Shown piece after piece: positions 12,065-23,211 of a stretch of DNA of 64,000 nt. A program made the position numbers and the translations under genes. This stretch comes from Ephemerocybe angulata (lineage: Eukaryota > Basidiomycota > Agaricomycetes > Agaricales > Psathyrellaceae), in the NCBI GenBank assembly GCA_013368325.1, contig JAACJK010000005.1, positions 558,001 through 622,000 on the forward strand. Reading direction: 5' to 3'. Every line of letters begins with the position of its first letter. The stretch's first letter is position 1. Below the pieces are notes generated by a model, which had not been told where the DNA came from, searched no databases, and worked only from the letters and a program-made list of their open reading frames with translations.

Positions 12065-12537
12065 GAGCCCAAGCTCGACGCAAGTCCGAGTTGACGGGGC
12101 CCCTTTGCCAATGGAAAGGTACATCACCATGCGCGGGTCCAGGTAGATGCAGTCACGCCCGGAAGACGAAAAACGTTTCAAAACAGATAGATGAAGATTT
12201 GGCTCCTGTTAAGCTTAATACCCTTCTTCGCGTCGCAAGACATGTCGAACACTAGTTGGTGTACTTCGACGAATGCCGTTTTTTGTAGTATATAATCCGT
12301 GTAAAATCGAAGAGGTGTTTTGGTGTTATCTCAAACCTACCACCTTTTTTCACTTAGATTGATCGTACCATACCATCCCAATTCACATTTTATCGTGGGT
12401 CGATTAACCTATAGTCCCTTTCGCGAACCTTTTTGAGCTGCCACTTATTCCGAATAAATAGCATTTATAGCATTACATCTGTATTAAGAAGGTACCTGTT
12501 AGAATTACGGCGGACGCCGACAGAAAATGAGCGATAA

Positions 12538-14126
12538 CTAGATATTCACGAGACTAAGTACGAGCTCGTCGATGAGGACGTCGTTCGTAGCCAAGTGCGC
12601 AAACGGGCCCCGAGAGTTGAGAGTGCTCGTCATACTCGGCAGCACGACGTCTGGCTCTATACTTTCAGACACAGGAAGCGGAGGCAGAGGCCTCTCAGAA
12701 ATCTCCCTTCCTGAATCCTCGTCTTCGCTTTCAACAACCAGGGGACCGACGTGTATGGTAGCAGGAGGACCCGACCCAGAAAGCTCTCGAGAACTTGCAT
12801 AGTTGTCTTCGGCATTCCACAACTCGGAGTCAGTATGTCCGGACCAGGCTGAACTGGGTCCTAACTCAGCGACCGAAAAGTTTCCCAGATCCCACAGCGT
12901 CCCCCCTTCACGGGCCGGGTCGAATCGAAACAGGGCAGAAGACATCGGAGAGGGATCTACGAGCCTGATAGTGTTCGACAACTCCTTCGCATCTCCTCCG
13001 TCGGGCTCTCTCGAATACGCATCGAAGTCAGAATTCACGTTGTCACCGATACCCGGAAGAGACTTCGCGAGCCTGTACGAGTAGTCGAATGGCATGGGCG
13101 TATGTGGGAGGGACGAAGATAAGGTCAGTGGTGAGATCTCTTCATTGAAGGTTCGAGAATCGTGGTCGTCGTCGTCTTCGCAAGCCTCGGATCCAAGATG
13201 CTCGAAAGAAACGCGGCCAGTCTCCGAGACGCATATAGTCGCACCTCGCCTGTACCTATCTTCAAATAGAACCTCGAGTAATGGTCCCACTGCTCCATGG
13301 TCACGGAGTACAGGTAGTTGGCCCATGTGCGTGACGAAGTATCTTGCCTCAGTCGGTACACCAGTCTTGAGCTTGGGCTTCAGGATCCTGTCTATGCGAA
13401 CAAGATGCTGGATACCCTTGACGTTGTCATCGGCTGGGGTAACGAAGTAGTGTCCAGGGAGCAGAGGGTCGACGATAGGCTCGAGGCTGATCAGAGTGAA
13501 TGGAAGTGGCCCTAAGACGTGAAAGATGTATCAAACGGGAGTTGCGCTCACCGGTCGCCACTGCCAAGAACCTCCTCCACGCGAATCAAGAGTTGAATCC
13601 GGCCCAAGAAAGGCGCAATCCACGTACCCACGCCCATCCTCCGTGGTGGCATGACGTTAAACGAGATCTGGTTCTGCAATACGAAGACGGCGGAGGGTGC
13701 GCACTCCGACAGGTATCGATGTCCGGATAGCCGGTAGACGACGCCGAAAACGTTGAAGCTGAGGCTCCTCCCGTTTCGGAAAATCTCCTCCAATGTGTCC
13801 TGAGGGAGGGTATGGTTGTCTTCGCTTGGGTACCCATTCATATCGGCAGTTTGGGAGGTATTACTCGCACTTTTGACTCCCAGCAATGTTTGCAGGCGAA
13901 CGATGGTTGCATCTGACATAGGTGTCGTCAATGGAAGTTGTAACCACTTCAGTATGAGTTAAGACTGACGGAAGCGCCTGAGGTTCGTCTTCGTGGTAGA
14001 TTCCGCTACCGTTGTAGCTGCGTCGTGAGGCATGGGGAAGTCCGTGTCCTGAGCGTCTACGCCCTGCCGCCGTTTCTTACGCAAGAGCGACCCAGTAATA
14101 TGTTTGATCTTCGGTAGAACCTGCAT
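12538..14126 (-). CDS. Hypothetical protein, three exons
   Basis: Proposed exons are 14126-14010, 13946-13552 and 13486-12538, joining to 486 aa with introns of 63 and 65 nt. The first exon (MQVLPKIKHITGSLLRKKRR) is the least certain; translation might begin within exon 2 at 13919. The middle looks globular (FGVVYRLSGHRYL, LIRVEEVLGSGDR, then LEPIVDPLLPGHYFVTP and LVRIDRILKPKL). The C-terminal half is Ser/Pro/Asp-rich. TATAAAAA lies at 14273-14266 on the minus strand. No family is recognised. The acceptor of exon 3 was chosen because it keeps the frame; the nearer CTTAG does not. Confidence 0.55.
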
Positions 14127-14265
14127 GTCTTGGACTTCTTTGAGTAGAGGATGAGGACTTCCAACACGTACTGGAATTCCGAATTACTCACATGGACGTT
14201 CTTGTTAGCGATGGTAATCTGGGACCTGCCCGTGGTATGATGGTTCGGGAATCGACGTACCTAGC

Positions 14266-14273
14266 TTTTTATA
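14266..14273 (-). promoter_or_regulatory. TATA box
   Basis: GGCTATAAAAAG on the minus strand, about 140 bp upstream of the proposed ATG at 14126. Confidence 0.5.
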
Positions 14274-14599
14274 GCCCTCTACACCTGTTTGTCATCAGAA
14301 TGTGGGCCACGAGGTAGAAGGCTCAGGGAACGCCCCTCTTTATTCGGCCATGAAAGAGGGTTGGGTGGCACACTGGAGCACGATCGGTATGCCACGCAGT
14401 CCCGCCTTCCTCCGGGCATCCCTTTGGTGCATATAGTCAGACAGAAAGCTCACCTTTGCAAAGATGCGATGAAAAAAGGAGGAAAACATAATGAGCTGAA
14501 TGCCACAGCGTAACCAATGCGATTGTGTATCTTCATGATGGACAATCGGTAGGGCGCGAGTTGTTGGACTTCGAAGCTGAATGGGTCCGGGAAGACGAG

Positions 14600-15250
14600 A
14601 ACACCCCGTTATTGGAATCGTCGGGCGTCCGGCAACCGGCTGTACGGGCGTCCGGCTGTCCGGCTGTATATCATTTGCACTCCAGGAACACTTAAGGGCG
14701 GCTGAGGTACATATCTCGCCAGCGCGTAGAGTCTTTGAGTACCTCGGGAACTCAGGAACGGAAAAATGGCTGGCAGGGGATTGGTCAGGGGCTGATTACA
14801 AAGTCGATTCCTGATGAGCCAAGTCGGGCGGAAGGTCCCACGCCCCATTCCACCCCGCCAACGAACTTAGTCCATTGTGCTATCTCAATTACTATATTTT
14901 TGGAGATATAATAGCTACCAGACATACTTAAGGTGCGTTTATGAGTGTCTATGGTACTTCTAAATGTTTCTTTCCATCGAAAAGGGGGAAGGTTAAGCGG
15001 GTGGCCTGAAAGTGATCCCCCGCCCTATCCACACCCGCCAGGGTGCTTACATGCAGATTTTAAGGGTGAAAAATCATTTAAGTATCAATAATAGCCTATT
15101 ATACGCAGAATAGGGCCTCCAATTGCCCCCCAGGGTAACCAGGAAGGAACGAAACCCCTCGAGTATCAAGGCCGGACGGCCGGTCACCCGGCAGAAAGCC
15201 GGACAGCCGGACAGCCGTCCATGCCGAACAGCCGGCGGTTCCAAATTCAC
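14600..15250. repeat. Region bounded by GC-rich CCGGACAGC repeats in opposite orientation
   Basis: At 14628-14670 the sequence carries several copies of CCGGCTGT and CGTCCGGC. At 15168-15240 it carries the complementary CCGGACAGCCGGACAGCC array. The flanks therefore mirror one another about 600 bp apart, as in a non-autonomous element with subterminal repeats. Inside are two similar C-rich segments (near 14830 and 15015) that each end in an ACCCCGCC/ACACCCGCC-like string. No coding sequence is supported and no target duplication could be assigned. Confidence 0.4.
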
Positions 15251-16453
15251 AGTATTATGGGGAAGACCAGTGGCAAGCCCGAACCAAACAATCGCTTCTC
15301 TGGCTTTCCCACGGATTGCGTACGACAGACTCGGACGAACTGGCGAAGCCGAGGAGGATTCAAAAAAGATATATTCACCCCCTAAGCTTCGTATGATCCC
15401 GGTAACTCACTCAACTATAACTATTTGCCAGATCTCTTACAGTATTTTTGCGTTTCGAACCGGAGGACGTTCGCCAGGAAATCTCCTCATGATCATCACA
15501 TAGTAGATGTCCCATTGACAGCATATATTTGGCATATATGTCAAAAGGTCAGTATGCAACGACTCAGTGATACTGTTGTAGTAATGTACTGAAGTAAGTG
15601 TCTGTGTCGCAACCAGTACTGGACAGCAGGTCAAAGGTCATCGGTGAAGGCGTTCTTGCTTGACGGGCTTAACACAGTCCAGGATGTATGCGACTTTGGA
15701 TATCTCTATTCGACGTGAGCGATTTTCCGATGGGGCAGTGTTAAAGTGTGTATCGATGAATGTAGACGCGAATGGCAAAAACGTGCTGCTTCACGATGAT
15801 TCGATGAGGTTTCCCAGGGCTGTGTTGACCTTGTTATAGACGAAACAGTTGACATAAGTAGGGCCATCGAATGTCGGAGAGTCGGGCGGCCAACATCATT
15901 CTGTATGACTTGGTGTCGTACATTGACTGCCTTTGGAAATATGCCGCACTGGGTGGACTCCCACGTAGTCATCTGGACTCGTGTTTCTTATGAAGTTCAG
16001 CTTTGTAGAGAGTGCGTGGGTCCCAGCTGACTATTTACTCAGCAGTAACACCTGTAAGAGCCACCATGGGTGACAAAAGATCTACAGCAGTACTACAAGA
16101 GCTTGCAACACTGCGAAAACAATGGAATTTAAGCGCCCGTGCGCGCATATTCCCAGGATGGTGATGTACAAGGTGATGCGCCTCAGTGGATCCCGCTCGA
16201 GCTCTGCGCAGAGATCTAACATAAAAAGGAGAGCATGACAATTGCACTGCTGCGGAACTTCCGGAAAGCTGTTGTGTGGACGCAACGAAAGCCCCACACT
16301 CTTCATTTCGGCGCTTCTTTGGACTAGTATAAAGTGCCGATGTAGTACACGGCTTCTATCCAGGATCCTCATCACACTCAAGACTTACAACTCTCGCTCC
16401 ACTCAGACATCCCAGCTCAAGCCTACCTATTCGCCCACAAAGCGCTTACTATC
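15251..16453. other. Intergenic stretch with a promoter at its right end
   Basis: No gene is supported. The right end holds TTTAAGCGCC (16128), a motif that recurs upstream of other genes here, and TATAAAGT (16328), 126 bp before the next ATG. Confidence 0.5.
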
Positions 16454-16893
16454 ATGACAATTTTCAATTTCATGAACTACCCAGGCGGTAACCTCAACTT
16501 TGGGGATAATACGGCACCATCTACCAGAAAGACAACCAGACCTGGCACCTGGGGAACAACTATGGCCGGATCATGCAGCGTGGTGATGTCCACCCTCATC
16601 CGGAGCACCATTGCCCACCTCCGGGAGCCCCCCCGCCCAATTTTGGACCTACCTACGATGCCCACTCTGATCAAGGGCACTGGGCCGGCAACTATCCTCC
16701 GACTCGCAGAGAGCCCCCGCAACGTATCGAAATCCGACGCTATGGTAATGACATAGGACCTGTCTCCTACTCTGGCTATGCCCAAGGTCCGGTTCACCGT
16801 AGCTCCGTGAATGGCAGAATTGTCGGGACAAGGACCGTAGTGCAGCACTTCTATAGAAACGGGGAGAGGGAGACGAGGCGCTACAGCTACTAG
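16454..16893 (+). CDS. Small Pro/Tyr/Arg-rich hypothetical protein
   Basis: Exons 16454-16487 and 16532-16893, separated by a 44-nt intron, give 131 aa. The N-terminus is MTIFNFMNYPG; the main exon is rich in His, Pro and Tyr and ends GERETRRYSY. The intron (GTAACC to GAAAG) was placed because the short first frame shifts into the long second one. It resembles the small proteins at 19.2 and 20.9 kb in size, composition and TATA promoter. No domain is recognised. Confidence 0.5.
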
Positions 16894-17542
16894 AAGACCA
16901 GGGACCCCTCTGGAATTCGACTTGAACATGTAGCCGGTTTTGTCTGTGGTGACCCTAATGCGCATTTTCTCTCAGCATTTTCTTTCTCCGTATTCATGCT
17001 ATCCCAAGACCATGCATGCTTTTATATGACTAGATACCGCTATCCTCCATCTGAATCCTGGATTGGACTTTCTATGTAACGGCCACTGTCAACTGATTAC
17101 TATGAACGTTCCAATATGACTATGCTGCTTTTCTCGTTCCTACGTCCTGGATTATCACCCAGTGAACCTGAGAAGAGTGTACAGGGTAGGTACTACAAGA
17201 AGCATGCAGTGCTAAGCCCCGCGAAAGATATTGGGGTGCGCGCCAGGAGTAATATGTATTGAGATAATAATGAAGGTGCTGAAACATCTCTCCACTTCAC
17301 TTATTTAACCTGTTCAATGCAATATTTAACTCCTTCGGCCAACTTTGGCGCTGGGGTAACCAGGTCGCCGTGGCGCAACATACAAACACCGACATCAAAG
17401 ACAAGCTGCACCAAATACCCTTTGATAGCTGGCAGACAACCGGAACATCATTCCATCCCGCCCACCACCACCACATTCAACTGTTCAGACCAGTCGCGGG
17501 CGCACTGTACAAGCCTCCTCCTGCTCTACCGCCCACGAAACC

Positions 17543-18728
17543 ATGGCCGCAGCCGTCTGGAACCGTCACCCCAAATACGCGATCCTCGTCGTGGTCGCCA
17601 TCCTCACGACGGTCTACCTCCTCGTACCCTACTCGGGCCCCGTGAACACCGCGCGATACGACATCGTAACCCGAGGCGCGGACCTCGTCAGCCGTATCCA
17701 GCAGTCGCACGACATCTACGACCGCTTGCTCAAGAACAGGAAAGGGCTCATCAAGAAGTTCGGACCTAACCCAGCGGATATTGCTCTGTACGTCGGTCGC
17801 GTTTCGTCCTTCAAACCTTCAAGTCAGAACTGATATTGTTCTTAGGTTCCCTCCTGACGTCGCGCCCTGGCCGCCCTACACCGTCTGTACGTTCCCCGCA
17901 CCTCACCGTTCTCGGCATTCGTGCGCTGGCTTACCCCACGTGACTTGATTTTAACAGGGGATTTCTTCCCTGCGGCCTTCAACTGCCCGCATGAGATTGA
18001 GCGCCATGGTGCGCTCGGAGATGGAGGAAAATGGGTCTGTGGACTCTCCCGTGTCCAGGACAAACCCGACTGCATCGTCTACTCTTTCGGTAAGCCCTAT
18101 ATGCTAGTGTTCTTTGACGGGCGCTAAAGTTGGAATAGGTATCAACCTCGAGTCGTCTTTCGAAGCTGAGATCTTGAAGTACACCAAGCACTGCCAGATC
18201 TGGGGCTACGACTTCAGCGTCAAGTCCTTCGGCCCCGAGATCCCTTCAAACCAGCTCCACCGAACCCACTTCCACGCGTACGGCCTGGGCGGCGAGGACA
18301 AGCACGGTCCGAACGACAGCCCGCCCATGTACACTCTGGAGACCCTCATGCGCGAGAACGGCCACACGCACATCGACCTCCTCAAGATCGATATCGAGGG
18401 CTGGGAGTTCGACACCCTCACAACGCTCATCAAGCCCTACGCAACTTCCGGCTTGCCCCTCCCCTTCGGCCAGCTCCAGCTCGAGATCCACATCTGGGAC
18501 AAGACTTTCGCGCAGTACCTTACGTGGTGGGAGACCCTTGAGGCTGCGGGCCTCCGCCCCTTCTGGACGGAGCCTAACCTCGTATACCAGAACTACAACA
18601 AGAAGAAGGGCACTGCGGACCTTGCGGAGTACTCCTTCCTTAATGTCAAGGGCAGCAATGTCTTCATCAGCGACAAGCACTACGAGACGAAGGCGGGTCA
18701 CCCTCACCAGCCTCCCGCACGGGACTAA
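17543..18728 (+). CDS. Membrane-anchored methyltransferase-like protein, four exons
   Basis: Exons 17543-17787, 17846-17886, 17958-18089 and 18139-18728 give 335 aa, with introns of 58, 71 and 49 nt. A signal-anchor occupies residues 13-29 (AILVVVAILTTVYLLVP), so it is probably a type II membrane protein of the secretory pathway. The catalytic part resembles the fungal FkbM/Methyltransf_22-type domain: GDGGKWVCGL, then CIVYSFGINLESSFE as the AdoMet-binding first strand and turn, WGYDFS, HIDLLKIDIEGWEFDTL, and LPFGQLQLEIH. The acidic D-I-E-G-W motif is intact. The acceptor, perhaps a glycan or small metabolite, cannot be deduced. It has more codon bias toward C-ending codons than its neighbours, suggesting stronger expression. 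Confidence 0.85.
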
Positions 18729-18779
18729 AGAGCTGGAGATCGCGGATCTACCATATCATTTTCCCCCGTAAGATACCAC

Positions 18780-19140
18780 CTCCGTTTATTGGCTACGACC
18801 GACCGACGAAGTGGCTGGCTATTCTTCGTTGTCGCAAAGTATCTACAGTGCCCATTAATAATACCCTTCGGATGCTTTCTATTAGATTCTAGGAAAGCGC
18901 GCGCGTGTTTGAGCCTGTTGGCTTTTATGGTGTGCAAGGTCTTGTCCCCACGGCGGCTGATAGGCGCTTGCTGTTGCCTGGATGTGTGTGTGATACTGCG
19001 GTCGGTGGTGTATCTGGACTCACAATTGCTCACACTTCACTATTATCCGCTCCTGGACCCACATTTAGCGCTGGTTACCACAAAACTTGCTAATTTCGAT
19101 AATCTGGAGGGTATAAAAAGGGTCAATTCTGCGACGAGAT
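18780..19140 (+). repeat. Promoter module, copy 1
   Basis: It contains a GATACTGCGGTCG segment, then CACAATTGCTCACACTT, then CCTGGACCCACA and CTGGTTACC, ending with TATAAAAAG at 19112. The same order recurs at 20460-20790, and parts recur at 22140-22310. Together with shared 3' flanks (TATGCCCTATGTATATG at about 20110 and 21575) this marks a tandem duplication of a promoter and small-gene unit. Confidence 0.6.
19112..19119 (+). promoter_or_regulatory. TATA box
   Basis: TATAAAAA in promoter module copy 1, 126 bp upstream of the ATG at 19238. Confidence 0.6.
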
Positions 19141-19237
19141 ATCTTCCAACATCACTTCCTAGATCCCATTAACCAGCTTTCGACCTCCAGCTTCCAACAC
19201 GCTTCCTACTACTCTCCAGAACCCACGTCCATCCATC

Positions 19238-19978
19238 ATGTCCTACCCCGTCCCAGCCAACTACTACCCCAACCCTTCCTATTTATCCCCAGCACGCACA
19301 TCATCCTACTACTTAATCGCTCAATACTGGGAGAGCCCATGTTACGGTCCAGGTCGCGGCCAGTGGTTCGTCGCCCCAGTTCTCAACGGCCAACAGGCTT
19401 CGTACTGGGGACCTGCACCCGGACCCATTTTTCAGCACTTGGATCCGAAACAGCGGTACTACATCCTGTCTCAAGAAGACCTGGGGAGGCTTCGCTCGGA
19501 GGTGCCGGTGGTTCCTAGCCTTGCTGATATCCAGAGGAGCTTTGCTGCTGCACCCGCCGCGCCTCGTCCTGCATCGATTGCTGCTGCTACTCCGAATGCG
19601 AACTTGAATGGGACGAATCCGACTCCGGAAGGCTGGCCTCAGTTACCCCCACCTTCGCCTCCTGCTATGCCGTCGGCCAATTGCATGGACACGGCTAAGT
19701 CGTTCTTCAAGTCAAAGTCCAAGTCCGGGTCTAGGTCTAAAGGTCTTTCGATTCCCCCTCCTGCCGGTCCTTCTCCGGGACCTGCGCCTGCGCCTGCTCC
19801 TCGAGCTCGGGCTCGACGGGGACCTTTGGATCGCCCCGGTTTGGCGGTCTGCAGGGAGTATGTGTACCATAATTCTGGTAGCATCGAGGAGTACTCCAGC
19901 GATGATGAGGGTTTAGACTCGGGCAGGGAGGTACCTCGCTGGACTCGCGGGGTGAAGACAGGTAAGCGGTGTTGCTGA
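19238..19978 (+). CDS. Pro/Ala/Tyr-rich small protein
   Basis: A single exon of 246 aa. The first 80 residues are Tyr- and Trp-rich (NYYPNPSYL, RGQWFVAPVLNGQQASYWG, QRYYILSQEDLGRLRSE). The middle is Ala/Pro low complexity with a basic KSKSKSGSRSK patch, followed by PGPAPAPAPRARARRG and an acidic EEYSSDDEG. It ends KTGKRCC, so a C-terminal cysteine pair is available for lipidation or disulphide formation (inference). It sits after promoter module copy 1. No family is recognised. Confidence 0.6.
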   Translation: MSYPVPANYYPNPSYLSPARTSSYYLIAQYWESPCYGPGRGQWFVAPVLNGQQASYWGPAPGPIFQHLDPKQRYYILSQEDLGRLRSEVPVVPSLADIQRSFAAAPAAPRPASIAAATPNANLNGTNPTPEGWPQLPPPSPPAMPSANCMDTAKSFFKSKSKSGSRSKGLSIPPPAGPSPGPAPAPAPRARARRGPLDRPGLAVCREYVYHNSGSIEEYSSDDEGLDSGREVPRWTRGVKTGKRCC

Positions 19979-20459
19979 AGCGCAGGTGCTTGGTGGTGCT
20001 TGAAGGCTTGGTCAGTCTTCGACAACACTTTTAGCCGCTTTCTCTTTTTCTGTCGTACTATACTTGAATAATCTCTCTCGGACCTCTTTCATGGACGTCT
20101 GGACCTTCTATGTTTATGCCCTATGTATATGCGCCAATCTTACTACCTACTCCAATCACACTCTTGACTGAATATATGCTACAAACTGGTCGTGTTGCAA
20201 TGCCGACACCGACTTTCAAGCTGCGTATATGCGGTTCAGGTTCAAGTCAGACTGTCCGAGAATGCATTTAAGCGCCCAGACTCCAGATTCGGTATCTGGT
20301 TCCAGAATGCTTGCATGAAGAGTGCATTTGGATATTACACCTCAAGTTACAATAAGACGTACACATGTGCCCCGACGTTTTCTTGGACAATTCGAGCGCA
20401 TTCAAATAAGCGCCCGGCGGCACACTGTCTCCATTTTCTCCAGAAACATCTGCTAGAGC

Positions 20460-20790
20460 TGCGGCGGAGGCCAACGATTTGCTACTTCGTCGTCGCGAAG
20501 TATGTACAGTCGGTGTCAAGAAAGCGTAAATTTGATGCTGTAGTCTTTTGCTGTGTGTCTCGTCCTTCCGCTTTGGGACCCGACGGTTTAAGGGCGCTTG
20601 CCCTTGCTTGTCCACTGCAGTCGGTCCCACAACACGAGGCAAAAGGGCGCTGTGTGCGATACTGCGGTCGATGGTGCGCTTGTACTCACAATTGCTCACA
20701 CTTTATTATTCATCCTGGACCCACACTGCGCACTGGTTACCTGCACTTTACTCCCATCTCTGGGGTATAAAAGGGGTTTGTTACGACGGA
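20460..20790 (+). repeat. Promoter module, copy 2
   Basis: This repeats the elements of 18780-19140 in the same order: CGTCGCGAAGTATGTACAG, GATACTGCGGTCGATGG, CACAATTGCTCACACTT, CCTGGACCCACACT and CTGGTTACC, then TATAAAAG at 20766. AATAAGCGCCC at 20405 and TTTAAGCGCCC at 20267 lie just upstream. Confidence 0.6.
20766..20773 (+). promoter_or_regulatory. TATA box
   Basis: TATAAAAG in promoter module copy 2, about 109 bp upstream of the ATG at 20875. Confidence 0.6.
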
Positions 20791-20874
20791 TATCTACCAA
20801 CATCACTTCCAGCATCTTCCTCACCAGCTACCAATATCCAGCCTAACCTCATCACACTTGACGAGAGCCTGATC

Positions 20875-21390
20875 ATGCGCTACTCCTACCAATACTCCTC
20901 CTTCCCACCTGCACCCCCTACATTTTGTTCGCAGCCCTACATCAGTCCTAGCTACTGGGAAGAAGTGGCTCAGAGGGAGGCAGAGGCCCGTCGCAGGGAG
21001 GACGAGGCCCGTCACAGGGAGGACGAGGCCCGTCGCAGGGAGGACGAGGGCCGTCACAGGGATGCCGAGGGCCGTCGAAGGGAGGACGAGGCCCGTCGCA
21101 GGGATGCCGAGGCCCGTCGCAGGGAGGCGTGGGGCCCCAGAGGCCCAGAATATTCTGTCCCCGCCTTTGGCAAGGATCGGAGGGCCTCCTACTTCCATGG
21201 CCCAGCGCCTGCAGCTTCCCCATCCGAAGGGGGTGCGTTTCGAAATGCGCGGTTCGGGCTAGGAAATGGGCGGTGGTTTATGATGAACAGTGCAAATACG
21301 GTTATTAGGGGGTCGGAGGTTGAGATGAAGGGCCCTGCCAGGCGGATTCACATTTACGAGGGGGATAAGCACATTGAGACACTTGAGTGA
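20875..21390 (+). CDS. Small protein with heptad E/R/D repeats
   Basis: A single exon of 171 aa starts MRYSYQYSSFPPAPP. Residues 34-85 consist of seven-residue units close to EARRRED, built on a 21-bp DNA repeat, and should form a long charged helix or coiled coil. The C-terminal 80 residues look folded (GNGRWFMMNSANTVIRG, then RRIHIYEGDKHIETLE). No family is recognised. The gene follows the second promoter module, so it is probably co-regulated with the protein at 19238. Confidence 0.6.
   Translation: MRYSYQYSSFPPAPPTFCSQPYISPSYWEEVAQREAEARRREDEARHREDEARRREDEGRHRDAEGRRREDEARRRDAEARRREAWGPRGPEYSVPAFGKDRRASYFHGPAPAASPSEGGAFRNARFGLGNGRWFMMNSANTVIRGSEVEMKGPARRIHIYEGDKHIETLE
20976..21130 (+). 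repeat. 21-bp minisatellite inside a coding region
   Basis: About seven units close to GAGGCCCGTCGCAGGGAGGA are tandemly arranged in frame. Variants change GAC/GAT, CGT/CAC and GAGGCC/GAGGGC. The unit length is a multiple of three, so copy number can change without breaking the gene. Confidence 0.8.
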
Positions 21391-22469
21391 ACTTTAGCTT
21401 GAATAGCTTATATCTTTCCTCGCTGGTATCGGGGGGATTCCTGGGAAATCATGTATTCCTTGATTCCTGGACTGTGCTTTGATGTTCTCCTCGTTTCTCT
21501 TGGGTTTCTCCTCAGCTTTCTTTCATACTTCATCTAACTTTTAACAGACTTTCGTTATGGAGTTCTTATGCTTTATGCCCTATGTATATGCCCCAATATC
21601 AGTACGTATTCCAATCAAGATATCGTAATGGCTTGAGATATGCTACGAGCAGGATGTCGTGCAATGCCGACTCTCTCTGATGTATGGCACTGGTTTGAAG
21701 GGCACTTCAAGAACGTTAACATCTCCGTACACAAATCATGCACATATAGCGTTTCTTATACCAGAACTAGACAATGCTGTGAGGCCATCCGAATAAGAGA
21801 TCTCCTCTCTTGGCCTGTTTAATCCTTGGACCTAATGCCAGATCGTGCCACACCTCTATTATTAAAAAATGGGTGTTCCCCTCCCATTTGAACTTGTGTA
21901 AATCGAGACCGAGCTGCGGGGATGCGTTGGGGATGCGCGCTTAATTCAATTAGGGGTAACTGATCCAATCACGCTCATGTCCGAAAATTACGATTCCCCG
22001 TTTATGCGGCCACTCCTTGAGTATTGTCCTGTCACCATCGCTCTACGCAGCTGTATCGAGGATAAATTCATCAAAACCACACCCTTTGCACCGGATTTTC
22101 ATTTCAGACTGGTCTCTGCATTCTATTATCCATCCCGACCGTGGCCCTGCTCCGGTGTTGATCCCACAACACGAGGCGGAGAGATTGTGTGTCACATGTA
22201 CAACATATAAGTGCGGCGTCAATGGCATCCCTGCGGCGCACCCAGAAATGGCCAAAGGAATACAAATGTTGGACCCACACTGAGCAGTAGTGTACGCTTG
22301 CGACATGATGCTTTGTCCAATCCCCAGGTATTTAACCAGCGTTTCAAACGATACGAATTAGTATCCACATTCAGACTTTCGACGCCTTCCAACTTCCAAC
22401 TACCCTCTTACATCCATCGCCTGCCCTGTCATATAACCTTTAATTGGGGTTCATTCAAGGCCAAATCCA
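21391..22469. other. Intergenic stretch with partial promoter module copy 3
   Basis: The left part repeats the 3' flank of the gene at 19238. At 22140-22310 parts of the promoter module recur (CACAACACGAGGC and GGACCCACACTG). TATTTAA near 22330 could serve as a TATA box for the gene at 22470. Confidence 0.45.
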
Positions 22470-23211
22470 TGTACAGCAAGGAGAAACGGGAGGATTATGG
22501 GCATCACATGCCGCCTACCCTCGTGTTGGGTCAAGCACCAGAGACGGCTTTGAAACTTAAACTAAGGTCCCCGACCTCCCATTGGCGTGACTCACGTGAG
22601 TCAAAGATCTCGCCCAGAGGAGCCTATGCATTGGTCGTCACGAAAGAGTGATAAAGACCGAGCCTCCTTCCCCGAGATACAGCTTAGTGGTGCAGAAAAC
22701 GTGAAATCGACCGTAAGGGTAGCTCACAGTGACATGGCCAAGTCCAGCACTCTCACGGAGGCTCCAAAAAAGGAGTCAACCAAGTTGCTCTACCTGGCAA
22801 TGCCTGCACCGCCGCTCAGCATTCTCCCTCGGAGTCCCTAGTAGGCCTGATGGCCCTCGAAAATCCAACCCAGGCACTACAGGTAGTACTCCAATAGGCT
22901 CAACACCTCCCCAGGTCTACGAGTCAAAAATGGCCAAGCCCAGCACCCCCCCAGAGGCTGCAATAAAGGGGTCAACCAGGTTGCCCTATCTGGCAATGCC
23001 TGTACCGCCGCTCGGTGTTCTCCCTCCGCCCCCGGAGGTCCACGAGTCAATGATGCCACGGGCGCCTGGTACAACCCCTTCCCCCCGATCGCATGGTGCT
23101 ACGCTCAGTCGCAAGTCTAGGGGTGAGGAACTTGGTCACCGTGGTGAAAAGCGCAAAGGGCGCGCCTCCAGTTCTTCAGGTTCGAGTGGTCGCCCTTACT
23201 TGGATCAGTGA
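22470..23211 (+). CDS. Hypothetical protein with an internal duplication; gene model uncertain
   Basis: The coding potential is spread over three frames: MYSKEKREDYGHH from 22470, a second frame at about 22587-22841, and a third at about 22840-23211 ending SSSGSSGRPYLDQ. A segment close to MAK(S/P)ST...EA..K.STKLLYLAMPAPPL occurs twice, in the second and third frames. Short introns, such as 22-40 nt gaps with GT...AG ends, could join the frames, but none is fully convincing. The gene may be decaying. It is Pro/Ser/Lys-rich and follows the partial third promoter module. Confidence 0.35.

Noticed and set aside
15123..15503. 126-codon frame on the plus strand
   Set aside because: Its first third is the CCGGACAGC repeat array and the rest has no support.
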